A stretch of DNA of 64,000 nucleotides from Kitasatospora aureofaciens (GCF_001188955.3 NZ_JPRF03000016.1:124001-188000), one strand, 5' to 3'. Positions 25,897-34,534 are shown, numbered from the stretch's first letter. Notes: generated by a model from the sequence alone, not told the origin. A program made the numbers and translations.

Positions 25897-26364
25897 TCAG
25901 GCGTTCTTGACGCGCACCTGGAGCTCGACCTCGACCGGGGCGTCCAGCGGCAGCACCGCGACGCCGACGGCGCTGCGGGCGTGCACACCGGCGTCGCCCA
26001 GCACCTGGCCGAGCAGCTCGCTGACGCCGTTGATCACGGCGGGCTGGCCGTGGAAGTCGGGGGCGGAGGCGACGAACCCGACGACCTTCACGACCCGCTC
26101 GATCCGGTCCAGGTCACCGATCACGGACTTCACGGCGGCCAGGGCGTTCAGCGCGCAGGTCTGCGCGAGCTCCTTGGCCTCCTCCGGGGACACCTCGGCG
26201 CCGACCTTGCCGGTCGTCGGCAGCTTGCCGCCGACGACCGGCAGCTGGCCGGAGGTGAACACGAACTCGCCGGACTGCACGGCCGGCACGTACGCGGCGA
26301 CCGGGGCGGCCACCGGCGGCAGGGTCAGACCCAGCTCGGCGAGCTTCGACTCGACCTGGCTCAT
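25897..26364 (-). CDS. RidA/YjgF-family enamine deaminase
   Basis: 155 residues. The start ATG overlaps the stop of the DUF4177 gene (ATGA), with GGGAGAAG as ribosome site. Family features: VFTSGQLPVVGG, QTCALNALAAVKSVIGDLDRIERVVKVVGFV and the C-terminal PLDAPVEVELQVRV. It matches the actinobacterial branch lacking the classical catalytic Arg of RidA at the usual site, where VGVAVLPLD is seen instead of RxxVxVxxLP, so it may not deaminate 2-aminoacrylate efficiently. Confidence 0.85.
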   Translation of the reverse strand: MSQVESKLAELGLTLPPVAAPVAAYVPAVQSGEFVFTSGQLPVVGGKLPTTGKVGAEVSPEEAKELAQTCALNALAAVKSVIGDLDRIERVVKVVGFVASAPDFHGQPAVINGVSELLGQVLGDAGVHARSAVGVAVLPLDAPVEVELQVRVKNA

Positions 26365-26519
26365 GCGTTCTTCTCCCGCTTGAAGTAGGCCACCAGCTGC
26401 TCGGGGTTCGGGCCCGGCACGACCTGGACGAGCTCCCAGCCGTCCTCGCCGAAGTTGTCCAGGATCTGCTTGGTGGCGTGCACGAGCAGGGGCGCCGTCA
26501 TGTATTCCCACTTGGTCAT
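26361..26519 (-). CDS. Short DUF4177-family protein
   Basis: 52 residues: begins MTKWEYMTAPLL and continues ILDNFGEDGWELVQVVPG, the signature of DUF4177. It overlaps the RidA gene by ATGA. TAGAGT lies six bases before its ATG and there is no ribosome site, so a leaderless mRNA for this two-gene unit is likely. Function unknown; the pairing with RidA and ArsA-like genes is familiar from Streptomyces. Confidence 0.85.
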   Translation of the reverse strand: MTKWEYMTAPLLVHATKQILDNFGEDGWELVQVVPGPNPEQLVAYFKREKNA

Positions 26520-26760
26520 GGCCAGACTCTAGACGAGCCGTCCCGGCGATCGCCGCCGCCCGCCGACCGGCGTGTGAGGTGGGGCACAAAGGGGGCATGA
26601 TTCAGTCCTGGCACCCCGGGTGCTCCGGGCATCGGCAGCGCTCCCTGGTTACCCTCGCGAGAGGGCACCCTCATGGAGGAAGGCCCCACCCGTGCGGGCC
26701 CCGGCAGGGGCGCCCCGCGGGAGGGGAGCCCGTAGGGACGGAGACGGACGGAGACGCAGC

Positions 26761-27849
26761 GTGGCACGCACCCCCGGCCAGGCGGCCCGGCGCGACCCCG
26801 ACTGGGAGGGGGTCCGGCTGCACGTGGTCAGCGGCAAGGGCGGCACCGGGAAGACCACGCTGGCCGCCGCGCTGGCCCTGGCCCTGGCCGCCGACGGCGG
26901 ACGGGTGCTGCTGATCGAGGTCGAGGGGCGGCAGGGCATCGCCGAGCTGTTCGGGATCGCCGCGCTCCCGTACGAGGAGCGCCGGATCGCCTCGGTCTCC
27001 CCCTCCCAGCTGGGGCTGCCGGCCGGGGAGGTGCCCGCGGGCGGGGCGCGCGCCGGTGAGGTGCTCGCGCTGGCGATCGACACCGAGCAGGCGCTGCTCG
27101 AGTACCTGGAGATGTTCTACAAGCTCGGCCGGGCCGGCAAGGCCCTGCAGAAGGTCGGCTTCGTCGACTTCGCCACCACCATCGCCCCCGGCGTGCGGGA
27201 CGTGCTGCTCACCGGCAAGGCCTGCGAGGCGGCCCGCCGCAAGGGCCCGGACGGGCGGCGCCGGTACGACGCGGTGGTGATGGACGCCCCGCCGACCGGG
27301 CGGATCACCCGGTTCCTGAACGTCAACTCCGAGGTCGCCGGGCTGGCCCGGATCGGCCCGATACACACCCAGGCGCAGGCCGTGATGCGGGTGCTGAGGT
27401 CGCCGGAGACGGCCGTGCACCTGGTCACCCTGCTGGAGGAGATGCCGGTGCAGGAGACGGTCGACGGCATCGCGGAGCTGCGCGAGGCGAAGCTCCCGGT
27501 GGGCGGGGTGATGGTCAACATGGTCCGGCCGCCGGTGCTGGACGCGGCCGCGGTCGCCGCGGTGGACGGGGACCACCGCGAGGAGGTGGCGCTGGCCCTC
27601 GGCGAGGCCGGGCTGGGGGGCCGCTCACGCCGGACGGAGACGGTCCGGGCGGCGGTGGAGCCGCTGCTCGACCCGCTGCTGGAACAGGCCAGGGAGCACG
27701 CCGAGCGGGTCGAGCTGGAGCGCGAACAGCGCGCCGACCTGCAGCAGCTGCGGCTCCCGACGTACGAACTGCCGCTGCTGGGCGAGGGCGTGGACCTCGG
27801 CGGGCTGTACCGGCTGGCGGGCGAACTGAAGCGGCAGGGGGCGGCATGA
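26761..27849 (+). CDS. ArsA/GET3-like ATPase, first of a pair
   Basis: 362 residues. GTG at 26761 is chosen over an ATG 47 codons upstream because GGAG is well spaced and the earlier residues are Arg/Pro-rich non-coding-like sequence. Walker A VSGKGGTGKTT is at about 21-31, VVMDAPPTGRITRFLNV carries the switch II Asp, and a C-terminal ATP-binding signature is weaker. ArsA/Get3 ATPases drive arsenite export or tail-anchored protein delivery; there is no ArsB here. It overlaps the second ATPase by ATGA, suggesting a heterodimer, as Streptomyces keeps these side by side before wblA. Confidence 0.88.
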   Translation: MARTPGQAARRDPDWEGVRLHVVSGKGGTGKTTLAAALALALAADGGRVLLIEVEGRQGIAELFGIAALPYEERRIASVSPSQLGLPAGEVPAGGARAGEVLALAIDTEQALLEYLEMFYKLGRAGKALQKVGFVDFATTIAPGVRDVLLTGKACEAARRKGPDGRRRYDAVVMDAPPTGRITRFLNVNSEVAGLARIGPIHTQAQAVMRVLRSPETAVHLVTLLEEMPVQETVDGIAELREAKLPVGGVMVNMVRPPVLDAAAVAAVDGDHREEVALALGEAGLGGRSRRTETVRAAVEPLLDPLLEQAREHAERVELEREQRADLQQLRLPTYELPLLGEGVDLGGLYRLAGELKRQGAA

Positions 27850-29042
27850 CCTCGACGAACAGCGGCATGGCCTCGGCGAACAGCGGCATGGCCTCGACCG
27901 GCAGCCGGCTCGCGGTGGACGGGCTGATCGACGACCCGGGAACCAGGATCATCGTCTGCTGCGGCTCCGGCGGCGTCGGCAAGACCACCACCGCCGCGGC
28001 GATCGGCCTGCGGGCCGCCGAGCGCGGCCGCAAGGTCGTGGTGCTGACCATCGACCCGGCCCGGCGGCTGGCCCAGTCGATGGGCCTGACCGAACTCGAC
28101 AACACCCCCCGGGTGGTCAAGGGCGTCACCGGCAACGGCGAGCTGCAGGCCATGATGCTCGACATGAAGCGGACCTTCGACGAGGTCGTGCTGGCCCACG
28201 CCGAGCCCGAACGGGCCAGGGCGATCATGGAGAACCCGTTCTACCAGTCCCTGTCGGCCGGCTTCGCGGGCACGCAGGAGTACATGGCGATGGAGAAGCT
28301 CGGACAGCTGCGCGCCGCCGAGGAGTGGGACCTGATCGTCGTGGACACCCCGCCGTCCCGCTCGGCGCTGGACTTCCTGGACGCGCCCAACCGGCTCGGG
28401 TCCTTCCTGGACGGCCGGGTGATCCGGATCCTGACCGCGCCGGCCAAGGTCGGCGGTCGCAGCGCGATGCGGTTCCTCAACGCCGGGATGGGCCTGCTCA
28501 CCGGCACCCTGGGCAAGATCTTCGGCGCCCAGCTGCTCACCGACGTGCAGACCTTCGTGAGCGCGACGGACTCGATGTTCGGCGGCTTCCGCGAGCGCGC
28601 CGACCGCACCTACCAGCTGCTCAAGGCGCCGGGCACGGCGTTCCTGGTGGTGGCGGCGCCCGAGCGGGACGCGCTGCGCGAGGCGGCCTACTTCGTGGAC
28701 CGGCTCGCCGCGGACCGGATGCCACTGGCCGGGCTGGTACTCAACCGGGTGCACAGCACGGGCGCGCCGCAGCTCACCGCGGAGCGGGCGCTGGCGGCCG
28801 CCGAGGCCCTGGACGACAACGGCTCGGAGCACTCCTCGCCCGAGGCGGAGCTGCTCGCTGCCGGGCTGCTGCGGCTGCACGCCGAGCGGATGCAGATCAT
28901 GGGGCGCGAGCGGCGCACCCGGGACCGCTTCGTCTCGGTGTACCCGGACGTGCCGATCGTGGAGGTGGCCGCGCTGCCGGGCGATGTGCACGACCTGGAC
29001 GGGCTGCGGGCCATCGGGGAGCGGCTCAGCGGCGCGGCATGA
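27846..29042 (+). CDS. ArsA/GET3-like ATPase, second of a pair
   Basis: 398 residues. Walker A CGSGGVGKTTTAA at 39-51; LTIDPARRLAQSMGL is the A-loop/switch I segment of ArsA (DPA motif), and VVDTPPSRSALDFLDAP is switch II. The first 20 residues are three near-copies of MASANSG, from 21-base DNA repeats. Residues 120-200 hold the Met-rich helical insert typical of GET3-like proteins (MMLDMKRTF, EYMAMEKLGQL). Together with the upstream protein it may form an asymmetric ATPase for a membrane-protein client. Confidence 0.88.
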   Translation: MTSTNSGMASANSGMASTGSRLAVDGLIDDPGTRIIVCCGSGGVGKTTTAAAIGLRAAERGRKVVVLTIDPARRLAQSMGLTELDNTPRVVKGVTGNGELQAMMLDMKRTFDEVVLAHAEPERARAIMENPFYQSLSAGFAGTQEYMAMEKLGQLRAAEEWDLIVVDTPPSRSALDFLDAPNRLGSFLDGRVIRILTAPAKVGGRSAMRFLNAGMGLLTGTLGKIFGAQLLTDVQTFVSATDSMFGGFRERADRTYQLLKAPGTAFLVVAAPERDALREAAYFVDRLAADRMPLAGLVLNRVHSTGAPQLTAERALAAAEALDDNGSEHSSPEAELLAAGLLRLHAERMQIMGRERRTRDRFVSVYPDVPIVEVAALPGDVHDLDGLRAIGERLSGAA

Positions 29043-29086
29043 GCACCCCCCCGGGGGGCCGTGCCGACGGCGCACCGCCGCCGGGC

Positions 29087-29410
29087 TCAGCCCGCCTGGG
29101 CGTAGTCCGTCAGTATCACGCCGGTCGCGAGGGACTCCTCGTACTCGGTGCGGGCCGTCTCCAGCAGCCTGCGCCACGAGATGACCGTCGGGCGGCGGCG
29201 CAGCAGCGCCCGGCGCTCGCGCTCCGTCATCCCGCCCCACACCCCGAACTCCACCCGGTTGTCCAGCGCGTCCGCGAGGCACTCCGTACGGACGGGGCAG
29301 CCGCTGCACACCGCCTTCGCCCGGTTCTGTGCCGCCCCCTGGACGAACAGTTCGTCCGGATCACTCGTGCGGCAGGCGGCCTGCGCACTCCAGTCGTCAA
29401 CCCAGCCCAT
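29087..29410 (-). CDS. wblA: WhiB-like Fe-S regulator WblA
   Basis: 107 residues from ATG 29410; an in-frame start 20 codons earlier is less likely because MGWVDDWSAQAACR is the conserved N-terminus as I recall it. Four [4Fe-4S] cysteines at 13, 35, 38 and 44, then GVWGG (56-60) and a basic MTERERRALLRRRP tail for DNA binding. In Streptomyces WblA represses antibiotic production and is needed for the switch from aerial growth to spores; it works with sigma factor HrdB. Its upstream region, shared with the divergent PBP, holds two copies of a CACTC-N4-GAGTG palindrome. Confidence 0.93.
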   Translation of the reverse strand: MGWVDDWSAQAACRTSDPDELFVQGAAQNRAKAVCSGCPVRTECLADALDNRVEFGVWGGMTERERRALLRRRPTVISWRRLLETARTEYEESLATGVILTDYAQAG

Positions 29411-29569
29411 GCCGGCGCCGTCCTCTCCCGATGATTCGAGGCTCCCCCACGGCGGCAACGGCATATTCACCGTTGCCAGTTGAGGACGTTACGGAAGATG
29501 GACAGCTTGCAACAGCCCCTTCGGGCTCAATCTCGAATGACCCGATCGGACTATGGGTATCGGTCATCT

Positions 29570-29583
29570 CACTCGTTGGAGTG
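29570..29583. promoter_or_regulatory. CACTC-N4-GAGTG palindrome, copy 1
   Basis: Perfect 5-bp inverted repeat with four-base spacer (with flanking T and A, six base pairs), about 160 bases upstream of the wblA start. The same arrangement recurs at 29727-29740. Confidence 0.5.
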
Positions 29584-29726
29584 ATCGCAGGTCGCGAGCC
29601 TTGCCAACCCGCAGGCCCCCACTCTCGCCGCAAACGCCGTCACGGAGCGCAGTCGTTCACTCGAGCGCGGCAGGTCCCAGCCGCCCCAAAACCCGTGCGA
29701 TACCGGGCAATCCGGGCAAGTCTCCG

Positions 29727-29740
29727 CACTCACAAGAGTG
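29727..29740. promoter_or_regulatory. CACTC-N4-GAGTG palindrome, copy 2
   Basis: Second copy (spacer ACAA), 157 bases from the first and about 97 before the PBP start. Identical arms and spacer length suggest one shared binding protein. Confidence 0.5.
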
Positions 29741-29836
29741 AATGATGTTGACGCACCGAAGCTGTCGCAAGCTTGTGACAAGCCTAGGCGAACACCTGCC
29801 CCCATGTGCGGGAATTGGGGACGTAGGGTTCTCCCC

Positions 29837-32182
29837 ATGGCACCGAAGCGCCCACTGGCACCCCAGCCCCCAGGCAACCCCGGAGCTCCGCGCCGCAGGA
29901 GCAGCGGATCACCGATGGACCACGTCGGCAACGGCGTGAAGTTCCTGGGCGTCAGCGTGCTCTCCGGAGTCCTGCTGGCAGGCCTCGCCCTGCCGGCCGT
30001 CGGCGCCATGGGGCTGACCGCCAAGGACACGGCGGAGAGCTTCCAGAACATCCCCGACGACTTCAAGACCCCGCCGCTCACCCAGGCCACCCAGATCTTC
30101 GACGCCAAGGGCGGCCTGATCGCGAAGGTCTACGAGCGCGACCGCACGGTCCTCAGCGCCGACCAGATGTCGCCGTACATGCGCCACGCCCAGGTCGACA
30201 TCGAGGACGCCCGCTTCTACGAGCACGGCGCCGTCGACCTCAAGGGCGTCCTGCGCGCGGTCGGCAAGAACGCGGAGAGTGGCACGGCCGCCCAGGGCGC
30301 CTCCACGCTGACCCAGCAGTACGTGAAGAACGTCAACGTGGAGAAGGCCGGTGACGACCAGGCCGCCGTCCTGGAGGCGCAGCGCAAGACCCTGGGCCGC
30401 AAGATCCAGGAGCTCAAGGTCGCCATCAAGCTGGAGGAGGACCTGACCAAGGATCAGATCCTCACCAACTACCTCAACATCACCTTCTACGGCCACCAGG
30501 CCTACGGGGTCGAGGCCGCGTCCCAGCGCTACTTCAGCAAGAGCAACAAGGACCTGACCATCGCCGAGGCCGCCACCCTCGCCGGCCTGGTCCAGAACCC
30601 GTCACAGTACGACCCGGTGCGCTACCCGGACAACACCATCAAGCGGCGCAACACGGTCATCGACAAGATGCTCGAGAACAAGCACATCACCGCCGACCAG
30701 GCGAAGGAGGCGAAGGCCGCCCCGCTGGGTCTGAAGTACAAGGACCCGCAGAACGGCTGCATCACCGCCCAGGCCGGCATGGGCTTCTTCTGCGACTACG
30801 TCCGCCACGTGGTCAAGCAGGACCCGGCCTTCGGCAAGACCGCCGACGACCGCAAGAAGCTGTGGGACACCGGTGGCCTGAACATCTACACCACGCTGGA
30901 CCCGGACAAGCAGGCCGCCGCCCAGAACGCCGTCACCAAGAAGGTCAACGTGACCGACCAGGTGTCGGCCGCGGCGACCATGATGGAGCCCGGCACCGGC
31001 AAGATCCTGGCGATGGCCCAGACCCGCCCGTACGGCCTGGACCAGAACAAGAACCAGACCGTCGTCAACCTCAACGTCGACGCCTCGATGGGCGGCGGCA
31101 ACGGCTTCCAGACCGGTTCGACCTTCAAGCCGATCCTCGCCGCGGCGGCGCTGGAGGCGGGCATGTCGAACACCCAGTCGTTCCCGTCCGAGAACAAGAT
31201 CGACTACCCCCAGGTGTCGACCTGCAACGGCACCTGGAAGAACACCGACAAGCCCAAGGCCACGGTGAAGAACGAGTCGGCCGGCGAGGTCGGGCCGTAC
31301 GAGCTCAAGCAGGCCATGGCGCTCTCGGTCAACACCTACTTCGTCGAGATGGAGCAGCAGGTCGGCCTCTGCGCGATGAAGCAGATGGCGAACAAGCTGG
31401 GCATCACCCAGTCCGCCAAGGGCGACGCCTTCCAGGAAGTGCCCTCGATGGTCCTCGGCACCCTGGAGCTCTCCCCGCTGACCATGGCGAACGTCTACGC
31501 GACCTTCGCCGCGCGCGGCAAGTACTGCACCCCGATCGCGATCAACAAGATCACCACGGTCGACGGCAAGGAACTCAAGGTCCCGCAGTCCCAGTGCAAC
31601 CAGGTCTTCTCCGAGCAGACCGCGGACTCGCTCAACACCGTCCTGCTCAACGTGACCGAGAAGGGCACCGCGGCCGCCCTCGGTCTCGACGACGGCCGCA
31701 AGATCGCCGGTAAGACCGGTACCACCGACGAGAAGAAGGCCGCCTGGTTCGACGGCTACACCCCGTCGCTGGCCACCGCGGTCTGGCTCGGCGGCCCGGC
31801 CGGCGGCGTCAAGATGAAGAACATCAACATCGGCGGCAAGCACTTCGACGAGGTGTTCGGCGCCGACGGCCCCGGTCCGATCTGGCAGATGGCGATGAAC
31901 CAGGCGCTCAAGGGCACGCCCCTGGAGCCCATCCAGACCACCAACATCCCGGACCCCCAGGCGACCACGCCCCCGCCGGCCGCTCCCCCGGCAGCCGACC
32001 CGAACGCCCAGCCGCCGCAGCAGCAGCCGGGTGCCCAGAACCCGCCGCCGGCCGGTCCGGGGAACGGGAACGGCCCCGGTGGGGTGATAGGAGGAGGGTT
32101 CACCCTCCCGCCGGGCATGATCGGCGGCGGGAACGGCAACGGGAACGGCAACGGCGGCAAGCACGGCGGCGGCAACGGCTGA
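29837..32182 (+). CDS. Bifunctional penicillin-binding protein (class A)
   Basis: 781 residues from ATG 29837; a 33-codon upstream extension is rejected as non-coding-like. One membrane anchor at about 40-65, then a glycosyltransferase domain (EDARFYEHGAVDLKGVLRA with catalytic Glu; QGASTLTQQYVKN; RKIQELKVAIKLE) and a transpeptidase domain with Ser428 in GSTFKPIL, the SVN triad and KTGTT (about 625). It polymerises and cross-links peptidoglycan at the outer membrane face. The last 90 residues are Pro/Gly/Asn-rich and low in complexity. No ribosome site; TAGGGT seven bases upstream suggests leaderless translation. Confidence 0.95.
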   Translation: MAPKRPLAPQPPGNPGAPRRRSSGSPMDHVGNGVKFLGVSVLSGVLLAGLALPAVGAMGLTAKDTAESFQNIPDDFKTPPLTQATQIFDAKGGLIAKVYERDRTVLSADQMSPYMRHAQVDIEDARFYEHGAVDLKGVLRAVGKNAESGTAAQGASTLTQQYVKNVNVEKAGDDQAAVLEAQRKTLGRKIQELKVAIKLEEDLTKDQILTNYLNITFYGHQAYGVEAASQRYFSKSNKDLTIAEAATLAGLVQNPSQYDPVRYPDNTIKRRNTVIDKMLENKHITADQAKEAKAAPLGLKYKDPQNGCITAQAGMGFFCDYVRHVVKQDPAFGKTADDRKKLWDTGGLNIYTTLDPDKQAAAQNAVTKKVNVTDQVSAAATMMEPGTGKILAMAQTRPYGLDQNKNQTVVNLNVDASMGGGNGFQTGSTFKPILAAAALEAGMSNTQSFPSENKIDYPQVSTCNGTWKNTDKPKATVKNESAGEVGPYELKQAMALSVNTYFVEMEQQVGLCAMKQMANKLGITQSAKGDAFQEVPSMVLGTLELSPLTMANVYATFAARGKYCTPIAINKITTVDGKELKVPQSQCNQVFSEQTADSLNTVLLNVTEKGTAAALGLDDGRKIAGKTGTTDEKKAAWFDGYTPSLATAVWLGGPAGGVKMKNINIGGKHFDEVFGADGPGPIWQMAMNQALKGTPLEPIQTTNIPDPQATTPPPAAPPAADPNAQPPQQQPGAQNPPPAGPGNGNGPGGVIGGGFTLPPGMIGGGNGNGNGNGGKHGGGNG

Positions 32183-32210
32183 CCGGGGCTCTCCGGCTCT
32201 CCCGCCCGTA

Positions 32211-32265
32211 CGAACGCCGAAGGGGCGCCCTCCGGAAGATCCGGAAGGCGCCCCTTCGGCGTTCG
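32211..32265. terminator. Very long bidirectional terminator
   Basis: Perfect 19-bp stem CGAACGCCGAAGGGGCGCC / GGCGCCCCTTCGGCGTTCG with an inner TCCGGA hairpin, between the convergent PBP and YqeY genes. Confidence 0.9.
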
Positions 32266-32295
32266 TCGTGCCGTGCGCCGTGCCGTGCGTCCCGC

Positions 32296-32748
32296 TCAGG
32301 CCAGCGCGGCCTTCACCGCCGCGGCCACCCGGCCGCCCTCGGCCAGTCCGTCGACCTTCGGCTTCACCAGCTTCATCACGGCGCCCATCGCCTGCGGCCC
32401 GCTCGCCCCGCTCTCGGCCACGGCGGCGGCCACGATCGCGGCCAGTTCCTCGTCCGACAGCTGCTTGGGCAGGTAACCCGCCAGCACCTCGCCCTCGGCG
32501 CGCTCCCGCGCGGCCTGGTCGACCCGGCCACCCTGGTCGAAGGCCTCGGCCGCCTCGCGGCGCTTCTTCGCCTCGCGGGTGATCACCTTGAGCACCTCGG
32601 CGTCGGACAGCTCGCGCTTCTCCTTGCCCGCCACCTCCTCGCTGGTGACGGCGGACAGCGTGAGCCGGATGGTGGACGAGCGCAGCTCGTCCCGGTCCTT
32701 GATGGCAGCCGTGAGGTCCTCCTGCAGCTGCTCCTTGAGCGTCGTCAT
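32296..32748 (-). CDS. GatB/YqeY domain protein
   Basis: 150 residues, MTTLKEQLQEDLTAAIKDRDELRSSTIRL start, with GGGAG eight bases upstream. The YqeY fold continues with EVLKVITREAKKRREAAEAF and GYLPKQLSDEELAAIV. These proteins resemble the tRNA-binding tail of GatB but stand alone; a role in tRNA-dependent amidation is suspected but unproven. Cytosolic. Divergent from the CGNR regulator. Confidence 0.92.
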   Translation of the reverse strand: MTTLKEQLQEDLTAAIKDRDELRSSTIRLTLSAVTSEEVAGKEKRELSDAEVLKVITREAKKRREAAEAFDQGGRVDQAARERAEGEVLAGYLPKQLSDEELAAIVAAAVAESGASGPQAMGAVMKLVKPKVDGLAEGGRVAAAVKAALA

Positions 32749-32817
32749 GGCCACGAGTCTCCCACCTGCGCCGTTCGGTCGCTTGCCATTAAGCGCCGGG
32801 TGTCCCCTGGCCCGGCC

Positions 32818-32840
32818 TGTAACCACTTACCCTGGTTACA
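32818..32840. promoter_or_regulatory. Operator-like inverted repeat overlapping the CGNR promoter
   Basis: TGTAACCA (32818-32825) and TGGTTACA (32833-32840) form a perfect 8-bp inverted repeat with a seven-base spacer. The spacer contains most of the candidate -10 box TACCCT (32828-32833), and the right arm ends at the first base of the ATG. A protein bound here would block polymerase, and autoregulation by the CGNR protein is an obvious idea. Confidence 0.6.
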
Positions 32841-33565
32841 TGACCGATCGAGACGGAGCGCCGGACCCCGAACACCCCGCGCCCGGCCTGGTCCTCACCA
32901 CTCCGGGCGGCAGAAGCTTCCTCTTCGACCCCGGTGCCCTCTGCCTCGAACTGCTCACCACCGGCGGCCCCGGCGACCTCTCCCGGTTCGAGGCCCTGCA
33001 CCGCCCGTCCGACCTCACCGACTGGCTCCCCCGCTCCCGGCTGCGGCTGCCCGCCGGAGCCGTACGGATCACCGCCGAGCAGCTCACCGACGCCCGCACC
33101 CTGCGCGACGCCCTCTGGCGGCTGGCCACCGCCCGCGCCCACGGCACGACCGGCACCGTGGCCGACCACGCGGCCGACCACGCGGCCCTCAACCGGGCCG
33201 CCGCCCACCCGCCGCTCGTCCCGCAGATCGGCCCCGACGGCACCGCGGCCGCCCCGCTGCCCGCCGACGGGGCCCAGCTGGTCTCCACCCTCGCCCGGGA
33301 CGCCATCGCCCTGCTCGCCGGCCCGTACGCGGACCGGATCCGGGAGTGCGGGGCACACAACTGCCGGCTGCTCTTCGTCGACACCTCGCGGCCCGGGCGG
33401 CGGCGCTGGTGCTCGATGGAGCGGTGCGGCAACCGCAACAAGGTCCGGGCCCTGCGCGCCCGCCGGGACTCCGAGGATTCCGCAGCGGGGGTCGTGCCCG
33501 CAGCGGGGACCGCGCCCACAGCAGGGGCCGTGCCCGCAGCGGGCCACCGGACGTTCACCAGCTGA
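32840..33565 (+). CDS. CGNR zinc-finger / ABATE-domain regulator
   Basis: 241 residues from ATG 32840, directly after the operator-like repeat. The N-terminal 150 residues are the ABATE ligand-binding-like domain (FLFDPGALCLELLTTGG; LTDARTLRDALWRLATARA). The CGNR finger is at about 172-205: RIRECGAHNCRLLFVDTS, then WCSMERCGNRNKVRALRAR, giving a Cys4-type zinc site. Such proteins are thought to be transcription factors of stress genes. The last 30 residues are an Ala/Gly/Pro repeat. TACCCT lies six bases upstream of the start; no ribosome site. Confidence 0.85.
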   Translation: MTDRDGAPDPEHPAPGLVLTTPGGRSFLFDPGALCLELLTTGGPGDLSRFEALHRPSDLTDWLPRSRLRLPAGAVRITAEQLTDARTLRDALWRLATARAHGTTGTVADHAADHAALNRAAAHPPLVPQIGPDGTAAAPLPADGAQLVSTLARDAIALLAGPYADRIRECGAHNCRLLFVDTSRPGRRRWCSMERCGNRNKVRALRARRDSEDSAAGVVPAAGTAPTAGAVPAAGHRTFTS

Positions 33566-33589
33566 TCCACCGTCTGAGAGCATGGGCTG

Positions 33590-34534
33590 ATGCGACCGCT
33601 GTACTCCGTTCCCCTCGGTGTCGCCGCCGCCGGCGCCGCCTGCCTCGCCTACTCCGTCGGGTACGAGGTGCGTGCCTTCCGGCTCCGCCGGATCGAGGTC
33701 CCCGTCCTGCCGCACGGCGCCAAGCCCGTCCGGATCCTGCAGGTGTCCGACATCCACATGGTGACCGGGCAGGGCAAGAAGCAGCGCTGGCTGAAGAGCC
33801 TGGCCGGCCTGCGCCCCGACCTGGTGGTCAACACCGGCGACAACCTCTCCGACCCGCTCGGCGTCCCGGCCACCCTCGACGCGCTCGGGCCGCTCATGGA
33901 CTTCCCCGGCGTCTACGTCTTCGGGTCCAACGACTACTACGGCCCGGCCCGCAAGAACCCGGCCCGCTACCTCCAGGCCATGCGCAGCGGCGTCCACGGC
34001 ATGAACAACCCCGACGGCACCGGCAACCGCGGCATCAGCGGGGCCGTCCACAACCCCTGGGAGAAGCTCCGCGACGGCTTCGACGCGGCCGGCTGGCTCG
34101 ACCTGACCAACACCCGCGGCCGCCTCACCGTCAACGGCCTCGACATGGAGTTCACCGGCCTCGACGACCCCCACATCCGCCGCGACCGCTACGCCGAGGT
34201 CTCCGGCGGCCCCTCCGCCGACGCCGACCTCTCCCTCGCCGTCGTCCACGCGCCCTACCTGCGCGTCCTCGACGCCTTCACCGCCGACCGCTACCCCCTG
34301 ATCCTGGCCGGCCACACCCACGGCGGCCAGCTCTGCATCCCCTTCTACGGCGCCCTGGTCACCAACTGCGACCTCGACACCCGCCGGGTCAAGGGCCTCT
34401 CCACCCACCAGGCCGGCGGCCACCGCTCCTACCTCCACGTCTCCGCCGGCTGCGGCACCAACCGCTACACCCCGGTCCGCTTCGCCTGCCCCCCGGAAGC
34501 CACCCTCCTCACCCTCACCCCCGCCCCCCGCTGA
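33590..34534 (+). CDS. Metallophosphoesterase (YkuE-like)
   Basis: 314 residues. One N-terminal membrane helix (about 4-24), then a calcineurin-type phosphoesterase with LQVSDIHMV (Asp, His), NTGDNLSD (GD motif), FGSNDYYGP (GN-D variant), LAVVHAPYL and LAGHTHGGQL (GHxH), which together bind two metal ions. This branch includes UDP-2,3-diacylglucosamine hydrolase relatives and YkuE; an envelope phosphoester is likely. 24 bases after the CGNR gene, so perhaps one operon. Confidence 0.9.
   Translation: MRPLYSVPLGVAAAGAACLAYSVGYEVRAFRLRRIEVPVLPHGAKPVRILQVSDIHMVTGQGKKQRWLKSLAGLRPDLVVNTGDNLSDPLGVPATLDALGPLMDFPGVYVFGSNDYYGPARKNPARYLQAMRSGVHGMNNPDGTGNRGISGAVHNPWEKLRDGFDAAGWLDLTNTRGRLTVNGLDMEFTGLDDPHIRRDRYAEVSGGPSADADLSLAVVHAPYLRVLDAFTADRYPLILAGHTHGGQLCIPFYGALVTNCDLDTRRVKGLSTHQAGGHRSYLHVSAGCGTNRYTPVRFACPPEATLLTLTPAPR

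Larger units (their letters stand above)
29471..29836. promoter_or_regulatory. wblA-PBP divergent control region
   Basis: 366 bases with no gene and lower GC than its surroundings. It contains CACTC-GTTG-GAGTG (29570-29583), CACTC-ACAA-GAGTG (29727-29740) and the palindrome GCTTGTGACAAGC (29771-29783). A TAGGGT box (29824-29829) lies seven bases before the PBP start. Confidence 0.6.
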
